Counted from the first letter of the stretch, positions 8,880 to 18,519 are shown. The stretch is DNA of 64,000 nt from CAYNVQ01 sp964400735 (GCA_964400735.1 CAYNVQ010000015.1:4053-68052), one strand, 5' to 3'. Program-made: numbers and translations. Notes: generated by a model not told the origin, from the letters alone.

Positions 8880-11711
8880 CTATCCCCCGACAGAAAGGGT
8901 TGAAGATTTCGAAGAAGAATCTAATCGTTTTCGGGCATCCTTGACTAACGGATCGCCCCAATCCTCATTTTCCTTGATTTTTAAAAATTTCTGGTAGACT
9001 TCGGAAAATCCGGGAATTCCCATCCCCTCTTTGGATCGACCGATATAATAATACAGGGAATCCAGATACCGGAAAGATGGCAAATCGTTCAAGAAGATGG
9101 CCATCGCCTCTCCCCGCCTCTTCTCGCAAATTTCGAATTCCGATGAGGCTTCTGCGTATTCTTCGGCTTCCAGATAAGCACGGCCCAACGCGAACCGCCC
9201 AAGCCATGTGTCAGCTAGCCCCTGAGCTTCTATAAATAAATTATGTGCATTGGCAATATTCCCCTTGTCCAGGCTGGCGTATCCTTCGATCAACTTGGCA
9301 AAAGCCTGGTTATCTGCTAAAAGCTTTTGGCTCAACTTATCCGCTAGCCCAATCGCCTTTTCTTCTTCACCAATCTGCAAATAAACATTCCCCAGGGCAA
9401 AGAATATTTCTCCTTCTCTGCTCTCGGAGACACGCACAAGCGCTTTTTCTGCAGTCTCTAAAGCTGCTGACTTCTTACCTTGAAGCATATAAATTTGAGC
9501 GAGAATGGCATATTTGTCAACCGCAAGATCAGTCAAGTCGTTTTCGAGATCGGCATTGATTCCTTTCAAAAGAATGTCAACGGCATCGGAAAGCCGGCCT
9601 TCATAAACCGCAATATCTGCTGTCCCTGTGCTCTTCAGAGATGCTCCTGCTGCACCTAAAGTCTCAAGTTGTTCGTATGTCTCTAAGACTTCCTGGAATT
9701 GGTCTCGAGCTAGCTGAGAGAGGGCAAGGAGCACATAGGCCCTTTCATAGGCAGGATAAATCTCGATTGTGGCTCTGGCCGCAGCTTCCGCTTGCACATA
9801 TTCGCCAATAGCCATAGAATACCAGCCGAGATTGTAATGGGAGTTGATGTTTTTTGGCGTGAGCTCTAACGCCTTCGTTCCAACCTCATAGGCCTTTGGC
9901 ATGTTGTAGGCCAAATAATAGGCAAAGGCTAGATTTGCATATCCCGCGGCATCTGCAGGAAATTTCTCCACCAAATTGCTGAATTCATCTATCGCCGATT
10001 GATAATTCTTTTTAAGGAGATAATAACCACCTCTGGTTCTGAACTTTTCTCGATCCGTCATCGTTCCGATGAGCTTCAAAGCTTCGTTATAGTTTTGCTC
10101 TGCTTCCTTGATCATATTGAGGTTATAGTAACATGCTCCCAATCCGGCATAGGCACGACCCATTTTGGGATCATACTCCAGCGCTTTATTGTATTCTTTG
10201 ATTGCCTCTTCTCTCTTCCCGCTCATCTGGAGATCCTGGGCAGTCGTATAGGATTTCATTGCCTCTAATGACGTTGTCGTGAACGTCTCTCCAAGAAGAG
10301 CTTTGTTGGGATCGGCCGAAACATCTCCGAGGCCGGATCGGACTTTATTTGCGATCCAAGCGGCTGCGTTCAACACCTCGCCTCTTGAGTTGACCTTCCT
10401 GGAATATTCCTTGATGTCTTCAAGGTTGACTGGATCTTTCACCCTGACTTTTAATACAAAGCCCACTCCTTTCGGTTCTATCGATCCCTCGATAAACTTG
10501 GATATTCCTTCTCTAGTGCTGATGAGCTGTACTGTTTGCGAATCCAGCTTTCCGCCAGAATCCGGGAATACCTCTGCTGCTATTTCCTTTGCTTCATGCC
10601 GCTGGAATATGGAAATGAAGGAAGCTCCTCCCAGTTCAATATTCATAGCCTGTTCGAGAGCTCCATCGAAGACTGTGTCGCCCGTTTTATTTTGAAAGTC
10701 GGCAACAAGAACAGATAAGGGCGCAGGCCCTGCTCCCTGCTGAACTACCGGAGGTTTACGTGTAAACCACCAGATTCCTGTCAAAACCAAGGCAACAACT
10801 AATGCCGCTGCAATCGGGAGCCGCCATTTTCTGAAACCAGACTGGGGCTCCCCCACAATTTCTTTCTGGAGATTCCGAAGGGCATGGATAAAATCCTCGG
10901 CGCTTTGATATCTGTCTTTACGCTCTTTAGCCAAGGCACTGTGAAATATTGGAGAAAGAATGGAATTGAGCGATCTTGGCGAAACTTGGGTTTGGGGAGC
11001 CGGATCCTTGAGTATGGAGCTAAGCGTCTCGATAGCACTGGGCTTGGAAAAGGGATGACTCCCTGTGATCATTTCCTGCAGGATGATACCCAAGGAAAAA
11101 ATGTCGCTCCTGGCATCCACCTCTTCCCCTCGGGCCTGTTCTGGCGACATGTAAGCGATCGTACCCGCAATAGTCCCCTCTTCCGTGATTGAGGATTGGG
11201 TTATCGTTGCCGCAATGTTCTCCATTCCCCTGGGAAGGATTCGTTTAGCCAAGCCAAAATCCATGACTTTGACATGGTTTTGCGGTGTTATCATGATGTT
11301 GGCAGGCTTTAAGTCGCGGTGGACGATCCCCTTTTTATGCGCTTCATCCAGGGCTTCGGCGATCTCTAATGCGATGCGGAGAACTTCTGCGATGGGTAAG
11401 GGTCCTTCCGCCATTTTATCCTTTAGAGTCTTGCCTTCTACATACTCCATAACAATAAAAGCTTTTTCTTCGACTTCGCCAGTTTCGTACACCTTGCAGA
11501 TGAAAGGATGATCCAAGGCGGCAGATGACTTGGCTTCCCTAACGAATCTCATCCGCGTATGGGGATCCCGTTCCATTTCCAGAGGAAGGAACTTGATGGC
11601 AACGTTCCTTTCAAGGATGTTGTCTTTAGCTAAGTAGACCTCACCCATTCCCCCTTGCCCAAGGAGGCGGATAATTTGGAAGTGGTCTACAAGATCTCCT
11701 TTGGAAAGCAT
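8880..11711 (-). CDS. Membrane Ser/Thr protein kinase with TPR tail (PknB-type)
   Basis: A 943-residue one-component receptor kinase. Residues 10-275 are a complete Hanks-type kinase: GQGGMGEVY (19-26), ATP-anchoring Lys40, HRDLKPAN with catalytic Asp133, DFG at 151, and SPEQARG in the activation region. One membrane helix follows (about 292-312, ending in GIWWF). Next is a periplasmic FlgO-like segment (about 330-450, LVADFQNKTGD, FISIFQRHE) and then at least ten TPR-like helical repeats to near the end. This kinase-TM-TPR design is common in Acidobacteriota-like genomes and is thought to couple envelope signals to cytoplasmic Thr/Ser phosphorylation. It is a single-gene unit with its own promoter, convergent with the giant secreted protein. 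FHA-bearing neighbours such as the cyclase at 1-1532 are plausible phospho-targets, an inference only. No good Shine-Dalgarno site is seen before the ATG. Confidence 0.93.
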   Translation of the reverse strand: MLSKGDLVDHFQIIRLLGQGGMGEVYLAKDNILERNVAIKFLPLEMERDPHTRMRFVREAKSSAALDHPFICKVYETGEVEEKAFIVMEYVEGKTLKDKMAEGPLPIAEVLRIALEIAEALDEAHKKGIVHRDLKPANIMITPQNHVKVMDFGLAKRILPRGMENIAATITQSSITEEGTIAGTIAYMSPEQARGEEVDARSDIFSLGIILQEMITGSHPFSKPSAIETLSSILKDPAPQTQVSPRSLNSILSPIFHSALAKERKDRYQSAEDFIHALRNLQKEIVGEPQSGFRKWRLPIAAALVVALVLTGIWWFTRKPPVVQQGAGPAPLSVLVADFQNKTGDTVFDGALEQAMNIELGGASFISIFQRHEAKEIAAEVFPDSGGKLDSQTVQLISTREGISKFIEGSIEPKGVGFVLKVRVKDPVNLEDIKEYSRKVNSRGEVLNAAAWIANKVRSGLGDVSADPNKALLGETFTTTSLEAMKSYTTAQDLQMSGKREEAIKEYNKALEYDPKMGRAYAGLGACYYNLNMIKEAEQNYNEALKLIGTMTDREKFRTRGGYYLLKKNYQSAIDEFSNLVEKFPADAAGYANLAFAYYLAYNMPKAYEVGTKALELTPKNINSHYNLGWYSMAIGEYVQAEAAARATIEIYPAYERAYVLLALSQLARDQFQEVLETYEQLETLGAAGASLKSTGTADIAVYEGRLSDAVDILLKGINADLENDLTDLAVDKYAILAQIYMLQGKKSAALETAEKALVRVSESREGEIFFALGNVYLQIGEEEKAIGLADKLSQKLLADNQAFAKLIEGYASLDKGNIANAHNLFIEAQGLADTWLGRFALGRAYLEAEEYAEASSEFEICEKRRGEAMAIFLNDLPSFRYLDSLYYYIGRSKEGMGIPGFSEVYQKFLKIKENEDWGDPLVKDARKRLDSSSKSSTLSVGG

Positions 11712-11752
11712 GCTTTATTTTTTTTGCGATACCCTTTCAAACGAGTAAAAAA

Positions 11753-11781
11753 TTTATAGCACAGGTGAAATAGGATGTCAA
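11753..11781 (-). promoter_or_regulatory. Promoter of the Ser/Thr kinase gene
   Basis: On the minus strand TTGACA (11781-11776), a 17-base spacer and TATAAA (11758-11753), about 41 bases before the ATG at 11711. A near-consensus site. Confidence 0.7.
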
Positions 11782-11914
11782 TTGAGCAGGTTGAACCCCG
11801 GATATTCCGACAGCAGGGTATATTTTTTTTCTCGGGTAAAAAAAGAAACCTCTATTTTTTCCTATTTTTCGTCTCATTCAGACCTTATTCGAATATTCGG
11901 GATCCTATGGATAA

Positions 11915-13525
11915 TCAGAAACGCTTGATGAAGCTTTTCAGCCTTTCGAGGATGGAATGTTTATTGGTGCTGATCTCGATGTCCCGTACAGAGAGCTCTT
12001 TTATTTTTTTTAAAAATTCCTGATTCTTCCTATTGCGGGCGCTTACTAGATCGGCGATTACATCGGCCAAATCTGGATGACGCTCCAGGATCTTGGCAAA
12101 ATCCTTTGCTTCTATCTCCAACAGCTCCGACTCCTCCACCACCATTCCGGTAGCGGTTCTGGGCATGCCCGTGAAGAGGGACATCTCTCCAAAGATCCCT
12201 CCCGGTTCCACCATAAACTCGGTCTTGTACTCCTTGCCCTTCTCGGTGTAAACGATCTCTCCTTTGATCATTCCGCTGGCTAGAACAAAACAGGTCTCGC
12301 CTTGCTCTCCCTGTTTGGCTACAAACTCGCCTTTGGTAAAATGGTGTCTCCGGGCCACAGCCGCCAACTCCCTGATTTCTTCCACCGGAAGGATGAGCGC
12401 ATCCTTATTCTCTCCTTCCTGGTAGCGCAAGAAGGTGGACTTCATCATGTCCTGAAAGTTTCGTTCCTTTTGAGCGTCGGCCGAAGAAAGGCCTTCTTGG
12501 ATTTCCAAAAACTGGGCGACCTCCCCCAGCAAACCCGTGACCGGCACCGGGATCTGAATGCCCCGGCGTTTGAATTTGTACCAGATCAGTCTTCCGACAT
12601 CGGAGGTGATGGGAAACCTTCGATTGAAATTCGAAATCCAAAATTTCAGGGTATAGGAGATTCCTGCATCCTCATATTTCAGGAGATAAGCCTCGGGTGA
12701 CGGCAGATTCAACACTTCGGGAACTTCCGACGCTGCCTCGCAGAGGGCCTGGATCACCTCGGCAGGAGGAGATTCGCTGCTGGCTTTCACCTGCAGGGTC
12801 AGGGCTGTTTTTTTATCCGGTTGGGAAAAATTGATGATCTCCTCCGAAGCCATGACATTGTTGGGAAGAACCACTAGGTTGGAACTGCGGTTGAAGATGC
12901 GGGTTTCCCGCCAGTTGGTGTCGATGACGATCCCCTCGGTATCGATCACTCGGATCCAGTCACTTTTATGGAAGGATTTGGTCAAATGAAGGGAAATGCC
13001 AGTGAGGATGTTGCTGAGCACCCCCTGAAAGGCAAGGCCAAGGATCATGGTCAGGATGGCGGAGGTAGCCAGGAAGGGCGTGATGTTGATGCCGAGCAAA
13101 CCCCGCAGGATGATGAAGAGGACAACGAGATAAAGCACTGCCAAAATCAGGCCATGTAGAACCTTGGGCAGAGGAAATTCGCGCCGGCGACGTTCATGCC
13201 ATCCGCGGAGAATCCCATCCACAAGCCTTATAAGAAAAAGGATGAAAAAAAAGACCACCGCGGCATCGAAAAAAGGATGGAACTTTTGGGTGGGAAAAAG
13301 GGTGCTCCTGATCACTTCGATTTTCAGAATCAAGGACACGATCAAAAAAGCGATCGGGGCATTGAGCCGCGAGAGCAAAACGCCAGCGGCTTTACCTTTG
13401 GGGCTTAAAATTTTCCGGGTAAAAGAGCGTCCGAGAAAATAAAGGAGAACGCCCAGCGCCACGAAAACGAAAACCAAAAAGATTTCCATATACAATGCCA
13501 CAGGGGAACCCGAAACGTTTTCCAT
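11915..13525 (-). CDS. MscS-type channel with C-terminal cyclic nucleotide-binding domain (bCNG-like)
   Basis: A 536-residue inner-membrane channel. About five hydrophobic helices fill residues 10-180, the last being the pore-lining helix with its Ala/Gly pattern (LGLAFQGVLSNILTG). The MscS beta domain follows (about 180-240, WIRVIDTEGIVIDTNWRETRI). An alpha/beta part runs to about 340, and a complete cNMP-binding domain lies at about 385-490. Its phosphate cassette reads GGIFGEMSLFTG (442-453) then MPRTAT, with the Arg in place, so ligand binding is likely. Such fusions are known as bacterial cyclic nucleotide-gated (bCNG) channels of the MscS superfamily, reported to be weakly or not mechanosensitive. 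The ATG at 13525 follows GAGGAGGATCG. It is 14 bases downstream of the MBL hydrolase gene and in one operon with a CHASE2 cyclase, which points to gating by locally made cAMP. Confidence 0.93.
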   Translation of the reverse strand: MENVSGSPVALYMEIFLVFVFVALGVLLYFLGRSFTRKILSPKGKAAGVLLSRLNAPIAFLIVSLILKIEVIRSTLFPTQKFHPFFDAAVVFFFILFLIRLVDGILRGWHERRRREFPLPKVLHGLILAVLYLVVLFIILRGLLGINITPFLATSAILTMILGLAFQGVLSNILTGISLHLTKSFHKSDWIRVIDTEGIVIDTNWRETRIFNRSSNLVVLPNNVMASEEIINFSQPDKKTALTLQVKASSESPPAEVIQALCEAASEVPEVLNLPSPEAYLLKYEDAGISYTLKFWISNFNRRFPITSDVGRLIWYKFKRRGIQIPVPVTGLLGEVAQFLEIQEGLSSADAQKERNFQDMMKSTFLRYQEGENKDALILPVEEIRELAAVARRHHFTKGEFVAKQGEQGETCFVLASGMIKGEIVYTEKGKEYKTEFMVEPGGIFGEMSLFTGMPRTATGMVVEESELLEIEAKDFAKILERHPDLADVIADLVSARNRKNQEFLKKIKELSVRDIEISTNKHSILERLKSFIKRF

Positions 13526-13539
13526 CGATCCTCCTCAGA

Positions 13540-14364
13540 TTACTCAGGCGTTTTTTCCGCAGCTCCGTAGGTTCGGGAGAAACGCTCCCGAGCTGAAGAT
13601 ATCATCCCGTCAATCTGGCTGTCCGAATGGTCGGGGTTGAAGTGAGAAAGATAAAGACTCCGGACAGCGGCCTCCTCGGCAAGTTTCGTTCCTTCCAACC
13701 AGGTGCTATGTCCCCAGCCCCTCTTCCCGGCTCCGTACTCGACGGGAGTAAAAGTGGCATCGTACACAAAAATGTCCGATCCGGCAGCAAATTCAGCGAG
13801 CTTTCCATCCATTCCAGCCTCCGGATGCTCTGTGTCGGTGGCCATGACGATGGTCCCATCTTTGGATTGCATCTTGTAGGCGACACTTCCCTGGGGGTGG
13901 CGGAGAGGGCAAAAAGAAATCCGGCAGCCCCCTATCTCCAAGCCTTCCGGCGGAACTCTCTTGAATTCTTTCTTTGAGCGGGTCTCCTTGAATGGAATCG
14001 GAAAAAATCTTCCCCCCATGAGTCTCCTCAGCTGCCTCTCTGTTTCCTCCGCTGTGGTCTCGGCATAAACGGTCAACATCGTGTCAGCAGAATAAAGGGG
14101 CTCGAAAAAGGGAAGGCCTTGGATATGGTCGAGATGAAAGTGGGTAAGGAAAAGATGAAGCCGCAGCGGATTTCCCTGGTTCTTTCTTTGCAGGAATTCG
14201 CCCAGCCTCCTGATCCCTGTCCCGGCATCTATGGCGATAACCTGTCCGTCTGCGGTCTCTAAAGAAGCACAAGGTGTATGCCCCCCGTATTTGAACTGGT
14301 TCCTCCCAGAAACAGGACAAGATCCTCTCACTCCCCAAAATATCATATCCGATGTTTTATCCAT
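13540..14364 (-). CDS. MBL-fold metallo-hydrolase, possible cyclic-nucleotide phosphodiesterase
   Basis: A 274-residue soluble metallo-beta-lactamase-fold enzyme. The metal site THFHLDH (His75, His77, Asp79, His80) is intact, with further ligands likely in PLRHPQGS, ATDTEH and LSHFNPDH. The N-terminus FWGVRGSCPVSG with YGGHTPC is typical of a widespread subgroup related to RNase Z / class II phosphodiesterases, whose substrates are mostly unknown. It lies between a CHASE2 adenylate cyclase and a cAMP-binding channel on the same strand, with 14 bases to the channel gene. Removing the cyclic nucleotide is therefore an attractive but unproven role. The ATG at 14364 is preceded by AAGGATAGAA. Confidence 0.85.
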   Translation of the reverse strand: MDKTSDMIFWGVRGSCPVSGRNQFKYGGHTPCASLETADGQVIAIDAGTGIRRLGEFLQRKNQGNPLRLHLFLTHFHLDHIQGLPFFEPLYSADTMLTVYAETTAEETERQLRRLMGGRFFPIPFKETRSKKEFKRVPPEGLEIGGCRISFCPLRHPQGSVAYKMQSKDGTIVMATDTEHPEAGMDGKLAEFAAGSDIFVYDATFTPVEYGAGKRGWGHSTWLEGTKLAEEAAVRSLYLSHFNPDHSDSQIDGMISSARERFSRTYGAAEKTPE

Positions 14365-14402
14365 TTCTATCCTTTATCTTTTTTTTACAAAATTATCTTT
14401 CC

Positions 14403-14411
14403 ATTATAACA
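14403..14411 (-). promoter_or_regulatory. Extended -10 promoter before the MBL hydrolase gene
   Basis: TGTTATAAT on the minus strand, an extended -10 (TGnTATAAT), lies 39 bases before the ATG at 14364. The -35 is poor (TTTATG at 16 bases). It may allow the hydrolase and channel genes to be transcribed apart from the cyclase 214 bases upstream. Confidence 0.5.
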
Positions 14412-14577
14412 AACCTGAACTATTCATAAAGAATGTCGGCACTTGTTTGCCTACGACCTCGACTCATGAACAATCCCAGTACTCCCGTTCTCCATCCCTA
14501 TTATTTTTTCACTTTCTCACATTCAAGAAACCATTCAGGGACAGCTCGAGCGGCATCGGAGAATTCACTTTTGGTTT

Positions 14578-16659
14578 TCATTTTGTTTTCAAGTCATAAA
14601 TCCCGTCCCAATCATCGGGAGGCGGATTTTGCCGAAAACTTTGGATGCGGGAAATGTACACCGAAGATAATTTATCCTCTTTATCCTTGCCGAACAAATC
14701 CAAGGCTTCAGCCCAGTTCTTCCTGCGGTAGAAATCCAGAGCCAAGTGGAAATTTTCTACTTTCTTCAGCATTTCGGGTGTAGTCTGACTCTTCTCGCCT
14801 AACACTTGATACACGCGCTCCGGTTTACTTTTTCCCACCACCCGGATAAGGTCAACCTCTCTAGCCAAAATAACATCCTTGGCCATCAGATATGTGCTCT
14901 CCCCGACCAGGATGGGAATCCCATACTGCTTGCAGGCGCCTTCGAGCCGGGAGGCCAGGTTGATGGTATCCCCCATGGCCGTGTAATCGAAACGGCTGTG
15001 GGAGCCCATGTTGCCCACCACCGCCGGTCCCGAATTGACCCCGATGCGCACGGACAGCTCATGGCCGTAGTCTTTCCTGAACACAGGACGCAGCTCAGCC
15101 AGCCTTTTCTGGCACTCGAGCGCAGAACGGCAGGCCCTCATCGCATGATCGGGTTGGTCCAGCGGGGCATTCCAGAAGGCGATGATGGCATCCCCTTCGT
15201 ATTTATCCAGCGTCCCCCCGGTGGAAAGGATGATATCGGTCATCTCGGAGAGATAGTCATTCAACAGGTTCACCAGTCCTTCGGGCGACAGTCCTTCCGA
15301 AATGGACGTAAACCCGGCAACATCGGAGAAAAAGGAAGAAATCACCCTTTTTTCACCGCCCAAACGCAGGAGGGAGGGGTTTTCCAATACCCTCTCGATG
15401 ACATCGGGACTGAGATAATACCGGAAAGCGTTCTTGATGAAACGCTTCTGCCGGCCTTCGATACTGTAGTTGAGGACCATGGCCGAAGTAAAAGCTATCA
15501 CTGCGACAAAAACAGGGGAGACAAACTCGAGCCAATATCCTGAAACGAGGGCCAGACAAGCTGCTCCTGCGGGAAGGGCGAGGCAGAAAATGGCAAAGGG
15601 AACGGTCATCCAAATTTTCTTCAGAACCGAGGTTCCCATTGATGTGATAAATGACAGCACGGCAAGAAAAAGGAGAAAAACCGGTAGCGAAGGGATCAGG
15701 ATGAAATCCTTTTGGAGAAGATTATCCAGGGCCGTGGCTAATATCTCGACTCCTGGGCATACAGGGCTGAACGGCGTCGGCCGAAGATCCAGTATTCCCG
15801 GTGCGCTCCCTCCGATCAAAACGACCTTTCCTTTGAACTCCTCCGGAGGAACCTGCGGCTGTCTTCCTTCCTGCAATCTGGCAAAAGAATTGATGATAGC
15901 AGCAATAGAATAGCTAGCATAGGTGCCTTTTTTTCCGTAATAACGAATGATCATCTGCTTGGACGGATCCAGGGGAACGTCAGCCGGATTCAAGTCCTGA
16001 TCGAGATATTCAGCTAGGGCAAGGGGTATCGAAGGCAAAAACGCCCCATCCAAAGAAAACACGAGGGGCAGCCGGCGAAAAACTCCATCCTTGTCCTGGA
16101 TAAATGTCGAATTCCCGACTCCCCGGGCCGCCTTTAGAAGATTTTCTACCGGGAGCGAAGCGGATTCCATCGGCAGGGCAATCTTGTAGAGGGCCGGTGT
16201 CGGGGAGATAAAGAATGTCTTCAGAAAAGGCAGAGAAGGCTCCTCGATATCTTTTTCGGTTTTGCTTAAGGAGATGGGAATAAACACATTCCCGGATGCG
16301 GCCAATGAATCGGCAAGAGCTTGGTCATCATCCACGCCATAGAGCGAATCCTCGGAAAAAACGAAATCCAGGAAAACGGCTTTGGCTCCTCCCTGCCGGC
16401 AGTATTCGAGGATGTAGGAATACATAGCACGCGGCCAGGGCCAGGGAACACCTTGTTGTTCATATACGTCAAGGCTGTCCTGATCCACCAGAAAGATGAC
16501 GATGTCCTCGCTCGCCTTAGCAGGGGAGGAAAAGAGGCGGAGCCTCAGATCCCAAGTTTTCCATTCCCAGACGTCGAAAAAATGGACCAGATGGAGAACC
16601 GCGGCCAGGGCAAAAACCGCCGCACCGATTACAAGGCCTCTACCCAGTTTACTTCTCAT
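14578..16659 (-). CDS. CHASE2-domain transmembrane adenylate cyclase
   Basis: A 693-residue sensor cyclase. A single N-terminal membrane helix (about 8-28) leads into a periplasmic CHASE2 sensor (about 40-330, with VFLVDQDSL-like and FVFSEDS motifs). Three membrane helices follow (about 335-405), then a class III cyclase (about 435-610). The catalytic residues look complete: metal Asp residues in FFSDVAGFT and KYEGDAIIAFW, purine-specifying Lys in TLDKYEGD and Asp in RFDYTAMGD, and the Asn/Arg pair in NLASRLE. The Lys/Asp pair favours ATP. About 80 helical residues follow the cyclase. The ATG at 16659 sits 8 bases after GGAG; a TTG one codon upstream is less likely. Reads toward the MBL hydrolase and the cNMP-gated channel, so it is the probable source of their ligand. 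The periplasmic signal is unknown. Confidence 0.93.
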   Translation of the reverse strand: MRSKLGRGLVIGAAVFALAAVLHLVHFFDVWEWKTWDLRLRLFSSPAKASEDIVIFLVDQDSLDVYEQQGVPWPWPRAMYSYILEYCRQGGAKAVFLDFVFSEDSLYGVDDDQALADSLAASGNVFIPISLSKTEKDIEEPSLPFLKTFFISPTPALYKIALPMESASLPVENLLKAARGVGNSTFIQDKDGVFRRLPLVFSLDGAFLPSIPLALAEYLDQDLNPADVPLDPSKQMIIRYYGKKGTYASYSIAAIINSFARLQEGRQPQVPPEEFKGKVVLIGGSAPGILDLRPTPFSPVCPGVEILATALDNLLQKDFILIPSLPVFLLFLAVLSFITSMGTSVLKKIWMTVPFAIFCLALPAGAACLALVSGYWLEFVSPVFVAVIAFTSAMVLNYSIEGRQKRFIKNAFRYYLSPDVIERVLENPSLLRLGGEKRVISSFFSDVAGFTSISEGLSPEGLVNLLNDYLSEMTDIILSTGGTLDKYEGDAIIAFWNAPLDQPDHAMRACRSALECQKRLAELRPVFRKDYGHELSVRIGVNSGPAVVGNMGSHSRFDYTAMGDTINLASRLEGACKQYGIPILVGESTYLMAKDVILAREVDLIRVVGKSKPERVYQVLGEKSQTTPEMLKKVENFHLALDFYRRKNWAEALDLFGKDKEDKLSSVYISRIQSFRQNPPPDDWDGIYDLKTK

Positions 16660-16919
16660 CAACCCGACTCCGATACTCCATGATTTTTTCCAGACATCTC
16701 ATTCACGAGCCCATCCTAAAAAAAAGATGGGATGGCTTCACTGGTATCCGCAAAGCCTCTTTGTTTGGTTTTATCCTAAAATAATGTGTAATCGAACATG
16801 AGCAAAGGCGAAGGGAAATGTCGGAGCGGCATTGAACTAGAGCGAAGATATTTCCATTCGCCTTAAGCTGATAAATCATTCCCATCTTTTCGGGACTTCA
16901 TTCATTATTCGAATGGCAT

Positions 16920-17840
16920 TCAGTTCAGCGTTTTCATGACCTTCTGGAAGCGCGAGGTCCTCTCCACGTCTGTGGAATGCAATGACTCCAGAGAAGAAAT
17001 CTCTTTTTTTGCCCTTTCGATTCTGTCCTCGGCAGATGGATGGGTTTTGAACCATCCCAATCCTGATTCCGCCGAATGGTCGCCGACCATCGTGTTCAGA
17101 AACTCCAACAACCCGTCGGCATTGTACCCGGTCAGGCTGGCGGTCTTTACCGAAAGCTTATCCGCTTCGTACTCATATTTGCGGTCATATCCCCTTTCGA
17201 TCAGACTCTCGGCAATATCCCCCAGGACATTCTCGAAAATATCGGTCAGTTGAGCCAATTTTTCAGGACCGTATCTCTGGATGGCCTCCTCTCCGATGAT
17301 GGAAAAGGCATCGAGCAAACGAGATTTTTTTATCGATTGAAGCCCATGTTTGGCGCTCACGTGTCCCACCTCATGGGCCAGAATACAGCCGAGAGATTCC
17401 TCATCCGGGCAGCGCTTCAAAAGACCCTTGGTGATAAAAATGAAGCCTCCGGGCGCGGCCATCGCATTGACCTCCTCGGTGTCCAGGATCAAAAAGTGGT
17501 AGCCGGCATAGGTTTCGGGGCGGTCGCTGTAGATGGAAACGGCGTTCCCAATCTGGTTGACATATTTGGTCAAGACATCATTCTTGTAGACCGGATACCG
17601 CGTGAGGATCATGGCCGATACGGCCCGCCCGATGTAATATTCCTCTTCCTCGGTGATATCGGCGAAGCTGTTTCGAACCGCCTTGGTCACCTTTTCGGCC
17701 GTCTCCACATCCCTGCTCGTGATTTTTCCTCCGGTCAGTGTCCCGATCTGGTCCTTAACAGCTGAACAACTCCCGAAAAGAACGGCTGAGGCCAAAAGTC
17801 CAATTGAAATGACCGATAATCTTGACTTTTTGCAGCTCAT
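16920..17840 (-). CDS. M48 family metalloprotease, lipoprotein
   Basis: A 306-residue zinc endopeptidase. The N-terminus is a lipoprotein signal with a lipobox-like LFGSC, so the mature protein is probably lipid-anchored facing the periplasm. The zinc motif HEVGH lies in LAHEVGHVSAKHG, and the third ligand is likely the Glu of YEYEADKLS. WFKTHPSAEDRIERA is the usual C-terminal family motif. BepA (YfgC) and LoiP are known relatives with roles in outer-membrane protein quality control. The gene overlaps the SH3 protein gene by 4 bases (ATGA) and has GGAGGAGCCAG before its ATG, so the two are co-translated. No TPR domain is present, so it is closer to the short LoiP-like form. Confidence 0.9.
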   Translation of the reverse strand: MSCKKSRLSVISIGLLASAVLFGSCSAVKDQIGTLTGGKITSRDVETAEKVTKAVRNSFADITEEEEYYIGRAVSAMILTRYPVYKNDVLTKYVNQIGNAVSIYSDRPETYAGYHFLILDTEEVNAMAAPGGFIFITKGLLKRCPDEESLGCILAHEVGHVSAKHGLQSIKKSRLLDAFSIIGEEAIQRYGPEKLAQLTDIFENVLGDIAESLIERGYDRKYEYEADKLSVKTASLTGYNADGLLEFLNTMVGDHSAESGLGWFKTHPSAEDRIERAKKEISSLESLHSTDVERTSRFQKVMKTLN

Positions 17841-18325
17841 CTGGCTCCTCCGAACTCGGCCAGTTTTCCTTCTACCAGAAATCTCCGCAGCTCATCGGGA
17901 GAGACTTTGATCTTGAGCATACGGTCGACCTCTAAAAAATTCATTTCTTTGTTCCGATTCTTGTATTCTTCTTCGACCTGCTTATTGAAACCTTTCCCGG
18001 CCAGGGCTACCTCTTCAGTTGTGGCCCTAGTCTTGAGGGTCTGATCCATAGCCGCGACGGCGAATTTTCCGGTCTGTACCGCACTGGAATGGACCCATCC
18101 CTCGATCCCTTTGGCCGTCCTCACCTTGAACCATCCCCCCTCCGATGCTATCTGGGTAACGCCCTCTCCGGCCTGAAGAGTGGCCACTGCAGGGGAATAA
18201 AACTTCGGTTCCTTCCTCACATAGGTGGTTTGGACCTTCACAAACAAAGTTTGGGCAAAAAGTACGGCGACGCACACAACGGCCAATCCGATAAAAAATA
18301 GCCTGAATCGGGATCTCTTGCTCAT
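17837..18325 (-). CDS. Membrane-anchored bacterial SH3 domain protein
   Basis: A 162-residue protein with an N-terminal signal or anchor helix (about residues 8-28) followed by a bacterial SH3 domain (about 30-85: TTYVRKEPKFYSPAV, GWFKVRTAKGIEGWVHSSAV). The remaining 75 residues are charged and helical (KQVEEEYKNRNKEMNFLEVD). Such SH3 domains bind peptidoglycan peptides or act as periplasmic scaffolds. The overlap with the M48 protease gene suggests it is a partner or targeting factor for that protease. The ATG at 18325 follows AAGGAGGTGTTT; a GTG two codons upstream would overlap that ribosome site and is rejected. This start lies at the head of the two-gene operon. Confidence 0.85.
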   Translation of the reverse strand: MSKRSRFRLFFIGLAVVCVAVLFAQTLFVKVQTTYVRKEPKFYSPAVATLQAGEGVTQIASEGGWFKVRTAKGIEGWVHSSAVQTGKFAVAAMDQTLKTRATTEEVALAGKGFNKQVEEEYKNRNKEMNFLEVDRMLKIKVSPDELRRFLVEGKLAEFGGAR

Positions 18326-18519
18326 AAACACCTCCTTACATCTCCTTTGCTTAATTATTATTCCTCTTTTTTATGTTCAATACATTACAAACAACAAATC
18401 ATGGGCATCGTCCCAGATTGACACGAAATAAAATCGATACAATGGCGCACGGAAATTTCGGAGCGACATTTCCTTGCGCCATAGGTCGATCGTTCATTTC
18501 CGCCGCACTGGGACAACCT

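Noticed and set aside
8875..8898. Inverted repeat CCTTTCT / AGAAAGG between convergent genes as a terminator
   Set aside because: The stem is only 7 bp, there is no T-tract on either strand, and it overlaps the stop codon and end of the kinase gene.
16700..16740. CCCATC...GATGGG hairpin with an A-run loop upstream of the CHASE2 cyclase gene
   Set aside because: The run of A/T lies in the loop rather than after the stem, so it does not look like a terminator.
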